A stretch of DNA of 64,000 nucleotides from AP-16 sp046727735 (GCA_046727735.1 JBKPDF010000031.1:1-64000), one strand, 5' to 3'; shown: positions 10,404 through 19,919, counted from the stretch's first letter. The notes: generated by a model from the letters alone, not told the origin. Translations and numbers: made by a program.

Positions 10404-12231
10404 GGACATTGCATCCTTCGTAAACGAAACCACTCACCCCCACTTGTCGCAAGACGCTTTCCTGCGCGCCGCCGCGGCCAGCAACCCAGATGGAGCTTGC
10501 GCCGGCCTTTGCGAGCGCCTTCGCGGCGGCTTCCGCTTCCCTCGCGTACACCTCGTCGGAGGAGCAGAGGCAGGCGAGCTTCGCCCCGGACGCATGGAAG
10601 GCGGCGCTCAGCGCTTCGAGATCGGTTGGCCCCCGTGCGGACGTGCCGGCAAACCCCACCGCCTCGATGCCGCCAGCCTCGAATAAATTCTTCGCCCATG
10701 TCGCCCGCGCCGTGAAGGCGGCGAGCGGTCCGAGATTGGCGAGAAAGATTTGCGGGCGTGATCCAGTCTCCTGCAGCACGCGGTCGGATCTCTCGCGCAG
10801 TTGCTCATAGGGCTCGGCCAATCGGATGCGCGCCAGCGGTTCGGACTGCATGCCGCCCGCCGGCGGCGACAGCGACACAGGAGCGACATCGAGGACCGCG
10901 ACCGGGACTTCGGCGATGTCGGGAAATTCGCTGGTGCCGGTCAGCACATCCTCGCGCAACGCGATGGCCTCCTCGCGCTCGGCGCGCACGCGTGCGATCT
11001 GCTGCTGGATCGAACCACGCTCGATCGCGGCGGCAAGTCCGCCTCCAGCCTCGATTTCCTGAAACAGCCTCCAGGCGCTGCGGCAGAGTTTTTGGGTGAG
11101 ATCCTCCATGGCTCCGGAGCCCGCGGCCGGATCCGCAACCTTGGCCAGATTGGCTTCCTCGGCGAGCACAAGCTGCGTGTTGCGCGCGAGCCGTCGCGCA
11201 AAGCCGTCGGGCAGGCCGAGCGCGGCCGTGAATGGCAGCACGGTGACCGCATCGGCGCCGAGCCCTGCCGCGAACGCAGCCACGGTGGTACGCAGCAGGT
11301 TCACCCAGGGATCGCGCTTCGTCATCATGCGCCAGGCGGTCTCGGCTGAGACGAAACCCGGCTCCGGAGCGAGCCCGCATGCGGCCTCGATCCGGGCCCA
11401 GAGCCGACGTGCCGCCCGGAATTTGGCCATGCTCAGGAACTGATCGGCATCGGCCGCGAGGCGGAAGAAGATCATCCGCCGCGCGTCTCCGAGGCGCACG
11501 CCGGTTTCCAAGGCGCGCAAATATGCCAACGCGCTTGCGAGAGCGAAGGCGAGCTCCTGCGCTTCGGAACCGCCCGCCGCGTGCACCGGGCGGCCGTCCG
11601 CAGCCGCGAACGGTCCGCGAAACCCTTGCCGCGCGAGATCTGCGATCTGCTCCGCAAACGGGACGGCGAGCTCCTGCCACGGCCCGCTGCTCGAGCCGCT
11701 CGTCGCCATCGTACCGAGCGGATCAAAGCCGAAGCGCAAGTCGACAGCCGATGGGCCCACGCCCTGCTCGCGCAGCACTGCCGGGATTGCGCGCTTCACG
11801 TTCTCCATGTGCGGACCAGGATCGAGCTCGACCGCAATGCCGGCATCGAGACGCACGCCCTCGAACGCGCGCGTGATCGCCGTTTCGGAGGCCGCAATGC
11901 CGTAGCCGTTTGCGCCGCTCGCGCCCGCGAAAACGACGCCGAGCCCGCTCGCGCCGTTCTCGAGATCGTGGATCGCTTGTGCGTTCGCGGCGGAAGGATC
12001 GGGGTGATCGACTCGCTGCAGCCTCTGCCAGCCCGTTCCCGGCCCGCGACCGGCGAGCGGCTGCGCATCGGTCCTGCCCGGATACAACGGCTCGATTTCG
12101 AGCCGATCGTAGGTCTTGGAAACGAGGGTGGCGAACGGTGCGCCCTTCAGCGCGGCCGCGACGAGCTCGAGCCAATCTTCACGTCGCGCCTGCGGAAACT
12201 CGCCGGCGAGCGAGAAGTCGGCCTTGCTCAT
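10357..12231 (-). CDS. mutA: Methylmalonyl-CoA mutase small subunit
   Basis: A 624-residue partner of MutB. It has the mutase barrel (AFALASALAYLRALETGVR, EETNLAK-type segments, AWRMMTKRDPWVNLLRTT), but the C-terminal domain lacks the cobalamin motif DxHxxG, as expected for the non-catalytic subunit. The start at 12231 (MSKADFSLAGEF) has GGAGA six bases upstream; the preceding ATG at 12237 is also possible. The gene lies 70 bases downstream of folK on the same strand. Its end overlaps the DUF817 gene, which separates it from mutB. Confidence 0.92.
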   Translation of the reverse strand: MSKADFSLAGEFPQARREDWLELVAAALKGAPFATLVSKTYDRLEIEPLYPGRTDAQPLAGRGPGTGWQRLQRVDHPDPSAANAQAIHDLENGASGLGVVFAGASGANGYGIAASETAITRAFEGVRLDAGIAVELDPGPHMENVKRAIPAVLREQGVGPSAVDLRFGFDPLGTMATSGSSSGPWQELAVPFAEQIADLARQGFRGPFAAADGRPVHAAGGSEAQELAFALASALAYLRALETGVRLGDARRMIFFRLAADADQFLSMAKFRAARRLWARIEAACGLAPEPGFVSAETAWRMMTKRDPWVNLLRTTVAAFAAGLGADAVTVLPFTAALGLPDGFARRLARNTQLVLAEEANLAKVADPAAGSGAMEDLTQKLCRSAWRLFQEIEAGGGLAAAIERGSIQQQIARVRAEREEAIALREDVLTGTSEFPDIAEVPVAVLDVAPVSLSPPAGGMQSEPLARIRLAEPYEQLRERSDRVLQETGSRPQIFLANLGPLAAFTARATWAKNLFEAGGIEAVGFAGTSARGPTDLEALSAAFHASGAKLACLCSSDEVYAREAEAAAKALAKAGASSIWVAGRGGAQESVLRQVGVSGFVYEGCNVLTTLQSAYDLISRSA

Positions 12232-12301
12232 CCTCATTCTCCGAGCTGCCCGTGCACGCTGTTGCGGCAAAATGCCATGCCGGCTACGGCGCGCCAATCG
12301 A

Positions 12302-12796
12302 TCATGGCCGGGCTTTGGGCAGCCGCTCGATCCCGCTCGCGTCGACGCGCGCCAACGCGTCGCGAACGGCGACCCCACCGATCACCCGCTCCGCGGCGAT
12401 TTCGGCAAGCGGTACCAACACGAACGCCCGCTCGGTCCAGCGCGGGTGCGGCAATACGAGGCCCGGCTCCTCGACCACGACGTCGTCGTAATTCACCAGA
12501 TCGATGTCGATTGCCCGCGGTCCCCAGCGCCGCTCTTGCGCGCGTTTGCGTCCCAGCGCCTGCTCCACCGCGAGCGCGCGCTCGAGCAAGGCGCGCGGGG
12601 CGAGGGCGGTTTCGAGAATGATGCAGCGATTGATGAATGCGGGCTGATCCTCGACCCCCCAGGGCGGCGTGCGGAAATCCGAGGATTGAACGCGGAGCTT
12701 CGCCTGGCCGTCCGCGCAAAGGAGCTCGACCGCACGATCGAGGTTCGCCCGCACGTCGCCGAGATTGCCGCCGAGCCCAAGCACCGCCTCAGCCAT
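12302..12796 (-). CDS. folK: 2-amino-4-hydroxy-6-hydroxymethyldihydropteridine pyrophosphokinase
   Basis: A 164-residue HPPK that transfers pyrophosphate from ATP to hydroxymethyl-dihydropterin in folate synthesis. It starts LGLGGNLGDVRANLDRAV, has SSDFRTPPWGVEDQPAFIN, and carries the catalytic loop ERRWGPRAIDIDLVNYDD and PHPRWTERAFVLVPL. Length and motif order are standard. It is the first gene of the minus-strand run leading to mutA and is divergent from the M20 dipeptidase gene. No folB or folP neighbour is seen. Confidence 0.95.
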   Translation of the reverse strand: MAEAVLGLGGNLGDVRANLDRAVELLCADGQAKLRVQSSDFRTPPWGVEDQPAFINRCIILETALAPRALLERALAVEQALGRKRAQERRWGPRAIDIDLVNYDDVVVEEPGLVLPHPRWTERAFVLVPLAEIAAERVIGGVAVRDALARVDASGIERLPKARP

Positions 12797-12955
12797 TGGC
12801 TAGGCCAACCAGAATTGCGGCCGCGGCACAATGCGCAACTGGGCGCTGCCGGCCAAGAACGGCGATTGGAAAGCGCCCTGATCCGCCGCTATAAACCCGC
12901 TGTCCGCCAGAGCGAACGGCACGATCGACGCGCCGACCGGAGGGAGAAGAAACCC

Positions 12956-14341
12956 ATGAGCGTGCTCGACAAGGTTCTCGACCGCATCGACCAGGACCTC
13001 GACCGCAGCCTCGATCGCTTGTTCAGCCTTTTGCGCATTCGCTCGATCTCCACCGATCCGGCGTATCGGGAGGAGTGCCGGAAAGCCGCGGAACATCTGG
13101 CGCAAGATCTCGCCGGGCTGGGGTTCGAGGTCAGCGTGCGTCCAACTGCCGGCCATCCGGTTGTGGTCGGCAAAGCCGAAAACGGCGGCGGTCCGCGTGC
13201 GCTGTTCTACGGCCATTACGACGTCCAGCCGGTCGATCCGCTCGATTTATGGGAGAGCCCGCCGTTCGAGCCGCAGATCAAGAATCTCGGGCCGGGCCGC
13301 AAGGCTATCATCGGGCGCGGCGCGTGCGACGACAAAGGCCAGCTGATGACCTTCGTCGAGGCTTGCCGCGCGTGGAAAGCCGTAACGGGCCGCTTGCCGC
13401 TGCTGATCACCTTCATGCTGGAGGGCGAGGAGGAGTGCGGCTCCGAGCACCTGTTCGGATTCGTCCGCAACAACGCCGCCGAGTTCCGCCGGGACTTGGC
13501 GCTCGTCTGCGACACCGGCATGTGGAATCCGCAGACGCCGGCGGTGACCACGTCGCTGCGCGGCCTCGTTTACGAGGAGGTGAGGCTTCGTTGCGCCGAC
13601 CGCGATCTGCATTCCGGACTGTTCGGCGGCGCCGCACACAATCCTATCCGCATCCTCGCTAAAGTGCTGGCCGCGCTGCATGACGCGAACGGCCGCATCA
13701 CGATTCCGGGATTCTACGACGACGTCCCCGAATTGCCGGCCGACATTCGTGCCGATCTTCAAGCGCTCAACCTTACGGCAAAGGAGTTTCTGGGACAGGT
13801 GGGGCTCAAAACTTTGGCCGGCGAGAAGGACCGCATGCTGATCGAGCAGATTTCGACCCGGCCGACGTGCGACGTGAACGGAATCCTCGGCGGCTATACG
13901 GGAGAGGGAGCGAAAACGGTGATTCCGGCCGTGGCATCGGCCAAGGTTTCTTTTCGCCTCGTAGGGGACCAGGATCCGGAGAAAATCTCGCAGTCGTTCC
14001 GGGCATTCGTGCGTGAGCGCTTGCCGGCCGACTGCTCGGCGGAGTTTTCCAACTTCACCAGCGCACCGGCGATTCAGCTCGCCTTCGACAATCCCGCGCT
14101 CGCCAAGGCGCGCGCGGCGCTCGCGGCCGAATGGGGCAGGAAAGCGGTGACCATCGGCTCGGGCGGCTCGATTCCGATCGTCGGCGAATTCCGTGAAGTG
14201 CTAGGCATGGACTCGCTGCTCGTCGGTTTTGCGCTCGACGACGATCGCGTGCATTCGCCCAACGAGAAATACGATCTCGCCTCCTTCCACAAGGGCACGC
14301 GAAGCTGGGCGCGCATTTTGGCGGAACTCGCGGCAGCGTAA
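12956..14341 (+). CDS. M20 family dipeptidase (CNDP-like)
   Basis: A 461-residue cytoplasmic M20 peptidase resembling carnosinase-type dipeptidases. Metal-binding segments are FYGHYDVQPVDP, GRGACDDKGQLMTF, MLEGEEECGSEH and VCDTGMWNP; HSGLFGGAAHNP lies in the dimerisation domain and the C-terminal histidine is in DDDRVHSPNEKYD. The start ATG at 12956 has the ribosome binding site GGAGGGAGAAG. The open frame extends further upstream but that part is antisense to folK. The substrate is unknown. Confidence 0.88.
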   Translation: MSVLDKVLDRIDQDLDRSLDRLFSLLRIRSISTDPAYREECRKAAEHLAQDLAGLGFEVSVRPTAGHPVVVGKAENGGGPRALFYGHYDVQPVDPLDLWESPPFEPQIKNLGPGRKAIIGRGACDDKGQLMTFVEACRAWKAVTGRLPLLITFMLEGEEECGSEHLFGFVRNNAAEFRRDLALVCDTGMWNPQTPAVTTSLRGLVYEEVRLRCADRDLHSGLFGGAAHNPIRILAKVLAALHDANGRITIPGFYDDVPELPADIRADLQALNLTAKEFLGQVGLKTLAGEKDRMLIEQISTRPTCDVNGILGGYTGEGAKTVIPAVASAKVSFRLVGDQDPEKISQSFRAFVRERLPADCSAEFSNFTSAPAIQLAFDNPALAKARAALAAEWGRKAVTIGSGGSIPIVGEFREVLGMDSLLVGFALDDDRVHSPNEKYDLASFHKGTRSWARILAELAAA

Positions 14342-14411
14342 GCCGGCCTACCGGGCGTGCATCCAACGCAGCGCTCGGATATCCGCTTCCCGCGGTTACG
14401 TGAAGCCTGCG

Positions 14412-15077
14412 CTATAAGTCCATCGTCACCAACGCACCGAGATCCCGCAGCACGATCGTCGGCGACGCATCGGCGTACTCGTCGGGCAAATTGGCGCGGT
14501 TGATCCAAGCCGGCCGGAAGCCGAATGCCGCCGCACCCATCACGTCCCATCGGTTGGAGGACACGAAGAGGACTTCGCCGGGTTCGACCCGCATCGCCGC
14601 GGGAACGAGCGCGTAGACTTCGGGGCGCGGCTTGTACATGCGCACGGCATCGACCGAGAGCACCCGATCGAGCTCGTCGCCGATTGCGGCCGCCGCGACC
14701 GCCGCGGCGAGCATGTCGGGCGAGCCGTTGGAGAGAATCGCGGTCCGGTGCCCGCGGCGCTTGAGCTCGTGAAGAGTGGCGCGTGCGTCCGGGAAGGCGT
14801 CGAGCCGACGATAGGCCTCGAGCAGCTTCGGCCGAAGCCGGCGGTCCGCCGAAGGCACGCTAGCGAGTGCGAAATCGAGCGCCCGTTGGGTGAGCGACCA
14901 GAAATCCGCGTAGCGTCCGGCGAGGGTCAGCGTCCAGGTGTATTCGAGCTGCTTGCTGCGCCAAATTTCCGAGACGCGGCCCGCATCGGGACCGATTTCA
15001 TCGCGATGGCGTGCGATCGCGGCATGCACGTCGAACAGCGTGCCGTAGGCGTCGAATACGAACACAGGTTGAGGCAT
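14412..15077 (-). CDS. Haloacid dehalogenase type II (HAD superfamily)
   Basis: A 221-residue L-2-haloacid dehalogenase-like hydrolase. The nucleophile motif is FVFDAYGTLFDV (D9), motif II is ILSNGSPDML, the lysine region is RMYKPRPEVYAL and the acidic motif is VSSNRWDVMGAAAFGF. These match true type II haloacid dehalogenases, which release halide from 2-haloalkanoates by an ester intermediate. The substrate is not proven; many homologues act on other small acids. The open frame upstream of M57 is unlikely coding. It is transcribed just after the glycosyltransferase gene. Confidence 0.88.
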   Translation of the reverse strand: MPQPVFVFDAYGTLFDVHAAIARHRDEIGPDAGRVSEIWRSKQLEYTWTLTLAGRYADFWSLTQRALDFALASVPSADRRLRPKLLEAYRRLDAFPDARATLHELKRRGHRTAILSNGSPDMLAAAVAAAAIGDELDRVLSVDAVRMYKPRPEVYALVPAAMRVEPGEVLFVSSNRWDVMGAAAFGFRPAWINRANLPDEYADASPTIVLRDLGALVTMDL

Positions 15078-15114
15078 CGCGGCTGCGCTCCGAAACTGCG
15101 CCGGGACGGGCGGG

Positions 15115-16746
15115 TCAAGGCGGCGGCAGCGTGAAAATGTTCGAAACGGTCCGCTCGCGGATGTCGTAGACCCGTGCGTAGACGACGCCCTCGCGCTCGA
15201 TCTGGACCAGGACCGGCGCCTTGATGTCAGCGCAATAGAACTCACCGAGAACCAGCGCGAAATCCGCGCCCTTGGTCTGCCAATTGGTCACGAAATCGGG
15301 TCCGAGCTCGACCGCGGCCGGGATGTTGGGGCCGCAGACTGCGACCCGCCAGGGCCGGCGCGCGGCCGCCGCCTGGCGCCCGGGCGCGAGCTTGGCGCGC
15401 AGCTCCTGCGCCGCCTGTTTGAATGCCAAGCCCCAGTAATCGAGCATGTAGCGCTCGTCCGCCGCGCGGATCCCGCCGGCCAGATGATTGAAATGGGTGT
15501 ATTGGTAAGGGTGCAGGCGCACCATTTCGATTGCCGGGGCCGCGAGTGCAGCGACGAGCAGGCCGGTACCGGCGAGCACGAATCCCCGCCCATGGCGCTG
15601 CAGGCGCGCGAACGCGAATGCCGCGGCGACACCGCCGAGGGCGGCAAGCGGCGGGGTTACGAACACGAAGTGCCGGATGCCGTTGTACATCGCCGGTCGC
15701 AGCACCACCGTGAGCGCCACCGGCAGCGTGGCGGCGAGGGCCACAAGCAGCAACATTGCCCGCCGCTGGGCGGGAATGTCGCGCCGGAACGCCGCCACAA
15801 AGGCGCCGGCAACGCCGGAGAGCCCCAGCAGCAGGAGCACCTCCGGCTCTTTCAACGCGAACAGTGTCGGTACGTAGGAACGCGGCATGTCGGCCACGGC
15901 CAGCAGCATGCCGTCGAACCGCTCTTTCCATGGGCGCTCGAAAAAGTGCGAGAAATATTCCGCCGCGGCCAGCGGATTGAGTGGCTTGACCACCGCCCAC
16001 GGCCAGACCAGCCCCATCACCAAATATGCCAGCGCCAAGGCAGGCAGGAACGCCAGCATGAACCGGCCGGCGCGCTCGGCTGCAGTCCGCGGTCCCGCGT
16101 TACGCCATTCCGCCGCGTAAACCAGCAGCAGCGCGGCGAACGCATAGGCGCCGGCGATGACGCCGATGACCCGCGTCCCGGTGCACAGGCCGAGCGCGAT
16201 GCCGCAAAGCGCCACCGTCGCCGGCGTAGGCCGCGGGTATTCCTGGAATGCTCTGACCAACCCCAGCAGCAGCAGGGCCATCACGACCGCGAACGGTGCA
16301 TCCTTCGGGTTCATGAACATGTGGCCGTAGTAGAGGGGGCTGACCGCGAGGAGCACCAGCGTGCACAATCCGGCCACCGGTCCGGCGATCCGCCTGCCGA
16401 TACGCCACGTGATGAACAGGCCGACGAGGCCGATCACCGCGCCGACGAGACGCCTCGTGTCGAAGAGGTCGAACGGCAGAATTTTCGAGGCGAGCGCCGC
16501 CAGCACGTCGAAGCCGCCGCCGTACATGTACAGATTGACGAAGGAGAATGCGCGCAGATCCTTGAAGCCCGACCCGTAGAGCGACACCAGCAGGTCGCCG
16601 TACTCCGAATGGGCGTAATCGTCCCAGCCCAATCCATAATCACGGAACGTCAGGGCGGCGATGATCGCCAGCGCACAGAGCACTGCGACCGCGGCGCCGT
16701 CGAGCATGCGGGCGAACGAGCGCTCGTCTGTGAAGGACGCGGGCAT
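15115..16746 (-). CDS. Polytopic membrane glycosyltransferase, family 39-like
   Basis: A 543-residue membrane protein with about eleven hydrophobic segments. Its first periplasmic loop carries GLGWDDYAHSEYGD, where the acidic pair corresponds to the catalytic aspartates of GT-C (ArnT/PMT-like) transferases. HMFMNPKDAPF and YNGIRHFVFVTPP are further family-like segments. Such enzymes transfer sugars from polyprenyl carriers to lipid or protein acceptors. The ATG at 16746 (MPASFTDERS) was chosen; the frame is open 48 codons further upstream without a ribosome binding site. The acceptor is unknown. Confidence 0.75.
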   Translation of the reverse strand: MPASFTDERSFARMLDGAAVAVLCALAIIAALTFRDYGLGWDDYAHSEYGDLLVSLYGSGFKDLRAFSFVNLYMYGGGFDVLAALASKILPFDLFDTRRLVGAVIGLVGLFITWRIGRRIAGPVAGLCTLVLLAVSPLYYGHMFMNPKDAPFAVVMALLLLGLVRAFQEYPRPTPATVALCGIALGLCTGTRVIGVIAGAYAFAALLLVYAAEWRNAGPRTAAERAGRFMLAFLPALALAYLVMGLVWPWAVVKPLNPLAAAEYFSHFFERPWKERFDGMLLAVADMPRSYVPTLFALKEPEVLLLLGLSGVAGAFVAAFRRDIPAQRRAMLLLVALAATLPVALTVVLRPAMYNGIRHFVFVTPPLAALGGVAAAFAFARLQRHGRGFVLAGTGLLVAALAAPAIEMVRLHPYQYTHFNHLAGGIRAADERYMLDYWGLAFKQAAQELRAKLAPGRQAAAARRPWRVAVCGPNIPAAVELGPDFVTNWQTKGADFALVLGEFYCADIKAPVLVQIEREGVVYARVYDIRERTVSNIFTLPPP

Positions 16747-16963
16747 GGATGGTGTGGTTCGCGCTGCGCGGATGCGGAGAGTTCCGAATTCCCCTGGGCG
16801 TTTATTGCTTATTATGCTGCGTAATTTTTGCCCCGCCGGCGGCGCCCAGGCAAGAACTTTCGTGGTTGCGCAGTGTTTGCGCAGCCGCAATCCTGAACAG
16901 CGGTTAATCTACCCCTTCGCTGCGGTGCACGCGCCGCGACGCATCCGGCGGGGAGCCTCCGGG

Positions 16964-17566
16964 TTATTTGCGGGCAGCCGCGAACAGCTCGGCGACGTAT
17001 TCCCAATTGACCAGGTGGTCGACGAATGCGTTGAGATAGTCGGGACGGCGATTGCGGTAGTCGATGTAATAGGAGTGTTCCCACACGTCGCAGCCGAGAA
17101 TCGGTTTCGCGCCGTGCACCAGCGGGTTCTCGCCGTTCGGAGTCTTCGTCACCGCGATTTTTCCGTCCTTCACCGCCAGCCAGCACCAGCCGGATCCGAA
17201 TTGGGTGACGCCGGCCTGGATGAATTCTTCCTTCATCTTCGCGACCGAGCCGAGATCCGCGGTGATTTTCTTCTCCAGCTCGCCCGGAATCTTGTCGCCG
17301 CCTCCGCCCGGCTTCATCCATTTCCAGAAATGGATGTGATTGAAGTGCTGGCCGGCATTGTTGAACAGCGGTTGATTCTTTCCGTAGACGCCCTTGAGCA
17401 CTTCCTCGACCGGTTTGTTCTCCCATTCCGTTCCCTTCATCAGATTGTTCCCGGTGTTGACGTAGGCGAGGTGGTGCTTGTCGTGATGGTATTCGAGCGT
17501 CTCGCGGGACATGTGGGGAGCGAGCGCATCATAGGGGTACGGAAGATCGGGCAAGGTGAAGGGCAT
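16964..17566 (-). CDS. sodB: Superoxide dismutase, Fe type
   Basis: A 200-residue Fe/Mn superoxide dismutase converting superoxide to oxygen and peroxide. Metal ligands are H27 (YHHDKHH), H77 (FNHIHFW), D160 and H164 (DVWEHSYYIDY). The glutamine in NNAGQHFNH sits where Fe-type enzymes carry the residue that tunes the active site, so iron is the likelier metal. The start MPFTLPDLPY has an AGGAGGAAG ribosome binding site. It stands alone, and the 218-base gap to the downstream glycosyltransferase gene shows nothing clear. Confidence 0.95.
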   Translation of the reverse strand: MPFTLPDLPYPYDALAPHMSRETLEYHHDKHHLAYVNTGNNLMKGTEWENKPVEEVLKGVYGKNQPLFNNAGQHFNHIHFWKWMKPGGGGDKIPGELEKKITADLGSVAKMKEEFIQAGVTQFGSGWCWLAVKDGKIAVTKTPNGENPLVHGAKPILGCDVWEHSYYIDYRNRRPDYLNAFVDHLVNWEYVAELFAAARK

Positions 17567-17916
17567 GGGCTTCCTCCTCGATGATTACTGCAACCACAGC
17601 GCTCCCGGAGCGGGCGCGCCGGCCGGCAAGACGCAGGCTACATAGGCTGGTATGCCGTTAGGGGCAACGGTTCGCCTCCCGAAGCGGTGCGCGCGCCGAA
17701 AGTGCCATTTCCACATTGCGCGAATCCCGTTTTGCCGTGATGGTTCCCCGCGACGACATGACGCCCGCGCCTGGCATTGCATACGCGCGGAGCCGAAAGA
17801 GAGAGAGGACCTCGCCGCCGGATAGAGCGATTTGCTAGAGTGCCTTGATTTTCCTAGGATTCGCGGGCTCGCGGCGAGAGTCCGTGTTCTCCGCAGGGCG
17901 AAGGGCGACGGCCGGC
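17567..17916. other. Intergenic region between divergent sodB and a membrane protein gene
   Basis: About 350 bases, GC-rich, expected to hold two divergent promoters. No gene, tRNA or clear repeat was recognised. An in-frame TTG at 17845 could extend the rightward gene by 24 codons, but the ATG at 17917 is preferred. Confidence 0.4.
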
Positions 17917-18678
17917 ATGCATCTCGTTCCATTGAGCCTCGGCGTCCTGGCGATCGTGATCGGCGTCGCCATGATCGGTTTCGGCATTCCGATCAACGAG
18001 TTCGGGATCGGCAACACGTTGATCGGCGCCGGCACGACGGCGATCGTCGGCGGCTTCATCCTGGTGGGGCTGTGGGCTGCGGTGATCCAATTGAAGCGGC
18101 TCAACTCGGCCTGGGAACCACGGTCGGCTGCTCTTGCGCGGCGGCAGCCAGCTGCTCAAGGTCAAGCCGCCGCGCCGACGCCGGTGCGGGAGCCGCGCCT
18201 TGCCGCCGAAGACGAAGAATTGCCGGAACACGGCCCGCTCCCACGTCCCGAAGCGGAGCCGCCAGGCCGACGCTCTTGGCCCGAAGAGACAACCGAACCG
18301 AGAGGGCGCGACCGGGCTGCCGAGGAGGATTCCGTCCCAGCCCGAGAACCCGACGCATCGTGGGAGCTGTTCGCGCCGCGCTCCTCGGGGCATACCCGCG
18401 AACGCAGTTTCGACGCAATCTGGCCTTCGGAACATCCGGCCCGCGACCGTCGGGAAGGCCATATCGGCGATCGGGAAAAGGCCGAAGAGCGAGTTTCTGA
18501 GGCCGTGTCCGCATCGGGCGGGGCACCACAGTCCGCCACGATCCTGAAGTCCGGGGTGATCAACGGGATGGCCTACACCCTCTATACCGACGGATCGATC
18601 GAAGCCGAGCTGCCGCAAGGCACCTTGCGGTTCGGCTCGCTGGACGAGCTGCGCGATTACCTCGCCCGGAACACCTGA
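17917..18678 (+). CDS. Conserved hypothetical membrane protein with long charged linker
   Basis: A 253-residue protein. Two hydrophobic helices come first (LGVLAIVIGVAMIGFGIPI and TAIVGGFILVGLWAAVI), followed by about 140 residues rich in proline, glutamate and arginine. A compact C-terminal block, LKSGVINGMAYTLYTDGSIE, ends with GTLRFGSLDELRDYL. That C-terminal motif is one I recall from Bradyrhizobium-type hypothetical proteins. Its function is unknown. The topology suggests an inner-membrane anchor with a cytoplasmic tail. Its stop lies 16 bases from the stop of convergent msrB. Confidence 0.75.
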   Translation: MHLVPLSLGVLAIVIGVAMIGFGIPINEFGIGNTLIGAGTTAIVGGFILVGLWAAVIQLKRLNSAWEPRSAALARRQPAAQGQAAAPTPVREPRLAAEDEELPEHGPLPRPEAEPPGRRSWPEETTEPRGRDRAAEEDSVPAREPDASWELFAPRSSGHTRERSFDAIWPSEHPARDRREGHIGDREKAEERVSEAVSASGGAPQSATILKSGVINGMAYTLYTDGSIEAELPQGTLRFGSLDELRDYLARNT

Positions 18679-18694
18679 TCGGTCGTGCAGCCGG

Positions 18695-19144
18695 CTACCG
18701 GTTACCCGCGCCGGGCTCGAACTTCAGGGCGGTGCCGTTCATGCAGTAACGCAACCCCGTCGGCTTCGGACCGTCGGGAAAGACGTGGCCGAGAGCATCG
18801 CAGCGCGTGCAACGGATCTCGGTGCGCCGCATCTGCAAGGAGCGGTCCTCGTGCTCGTCGACGGCAGCGGGATCGAGCGGCTTCCAGAAGCTCGGCCAGC
18901 CGGTACCGGAATCGTATTTGGTCGCGGAGGAGAACAGCGGAGCCCCGCAACATACGCAACGGTACAAGCCCTCGGCTTTTTCGTCCCAATACGGGCCGGT
19001 GAACGGCCGCTCCGTGCCGTGCTCGCGGGTGACGTGATATTGCTCGGGGTTCAGCTGCGCTCGCCATTCGGCATCCGATTTGACGATCTTGGCTGGTTGC
19101 GATCGGGACGGCTTCATGACACCGCTCGGCTGATTGGCAGGCAT
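18695..19144 (-). CDS. msrB: Peptide methionine-(R)-S-oxide reductase MsrB
   Basis: A 149-residue reductase repairing methionine-R-sulfoxide in proteins. Two CxxC zinc pairs are visible in YRCVCCGAPLF and IRCTRCDALGHVF. The substrate motif is SGTGWPSFWKP and the catalytic cysteine is in GLRYCMNGTALKF. The start is uncertain: M at 19144 (MPANQPSGV) or at 19117 (MKPSRSQP), and neither has a strong ribosome binding site. It fits with sodB nearby as an oxidative-stress gene but is not in an operon with it. Confidence 0.93.
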   Translation of the reverse strand: MPANQPSGVMKPSRSQPAKIVKSDAEWRAQLNPEQYHVTREHGTERPFTGPYWDEKAEGLYRCVCCGAPLFSSATKYDSGTGWPSFWKPLDPAAVDEHEDRSLQMRRTEIRCTRCDALGHVFPDGPKPTGLRYCMNGTALKFEPGAGNR

Positions 19145-19437
19145 CGCAAGAGGTATGGGGCGCAGCGCGTATGGGCAAGACTGCCCGCACACGAGGCCCC
19201 GAATCCTCGCCACCGGCGCAGCCCGCTCAGATGACCGGCATTCCCGCGCAATTCTTCGAGTGAATTCTGAACAGCGACGCGCAACGACTTGAGCTTGCCG
19301 CTCGTGAGCGCAAAAGCTATGTAGTTCGCCAGTAAAGATCCTGGCTTCCACAGTTTAGGCAACGTGTTCGGCAGTATCCGCGCGACGCGGTTTCCGGACG
19401 ATCTGCCAGAGCTGGAACCACGCTGAGGGTCGAGGCA

Positions 19438-19854
19438 ATGCCAGAAAGTCCTAGTCCGCCAGCCTTCATCGAGCTGACCGCCGACATCGTCTCGGCGTAT
19501 CTCAGCAACAATCCGGTCGCGGCGAGCGAAATACCCGAGTTGATCCGTCAGGTGCACAGGGCGCTGCTGCAGGTCGCAGGCGCTGCGGTCGAGATTCCTA
19601 CCGCCCCGGCAAGACCAGTTGTGGCGGTCAAACGCTCCGTCACGGCGGAGTACATCGTGTGCTTGGAAGACGGCAGAAAGTTCAAGTCGCTCAAGCGCCA
19701 TCTGCGGACGCAATACAACATGACTCCGGAGCAATACCGGGAGAAATGGCATTTGCCGGCCGACTATCCCATGGTGGCGCCCAATTATGCGGCCGCGCGC
19801 TCGCGCCTTGCGAAAGCCATGGGCCTCGGGCAGCAGGGCGGGCGTCGCAAATAG
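19438..19854 (+). CDS. MucR/Ros family transcriptional regulator with altered zinc finger
   Basis: A 138-residue MucR/Ros-type regulator; these act as global repressors of exopolysaccharide, motility and cell-cycle genes in rhizobia by binding AT-rich targets. The conserved core ITADIVSAYLSNN, then IVCLEDGRKFKSLKRHL, MTPEQYREKWHLP and APNYAAARSRLAKAMGLG are all present. In Ros the prokaryotic zinc finger uses C-x2-C-x9-H-x3-H/H. Here the second cysteine is aspartate and the last histidine is glutamine (RTQYNM), so a normal zinc site is unlikely. Related Mesorhizobium proteins are known to fold without zinc. Confidence 0.92.
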   Translation: MPESPSPPAFIELTADIVSAYLSNNPVAASEIPELIRQVHRALLQVAGAAVEIPTAPARPVVAVKRSVTAEYIVCLEDGRKFKSLKRHLRTQYNMTPEQYREKWHLPADYPMVAPNYAAARSRLAKAMGLGQQGGRRK

Positions 19855-19919
19855 GCCGGCAGCAAGCCCTCGACGCAGAGCTGCTGCCGAGAACGGGGCG
19901 CCATCGCTCGGGACCGCAG

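Noticed and set aside
18695..19351. N-terminal extension of MsrB from 19351
   Set aside because: The 69 extra residues show no signal peptide or homology and lack a ribosome binding site; the ATG at 19144 or 19117 is preferred.
19114..19437. Minus-strand frame upstream of the MucR-like gene with a protein-like stretch
   Set aside because: No family recognised, no start signal, and it runs antisense through the MucR gene; it is more likely upstream regulatory DNA.
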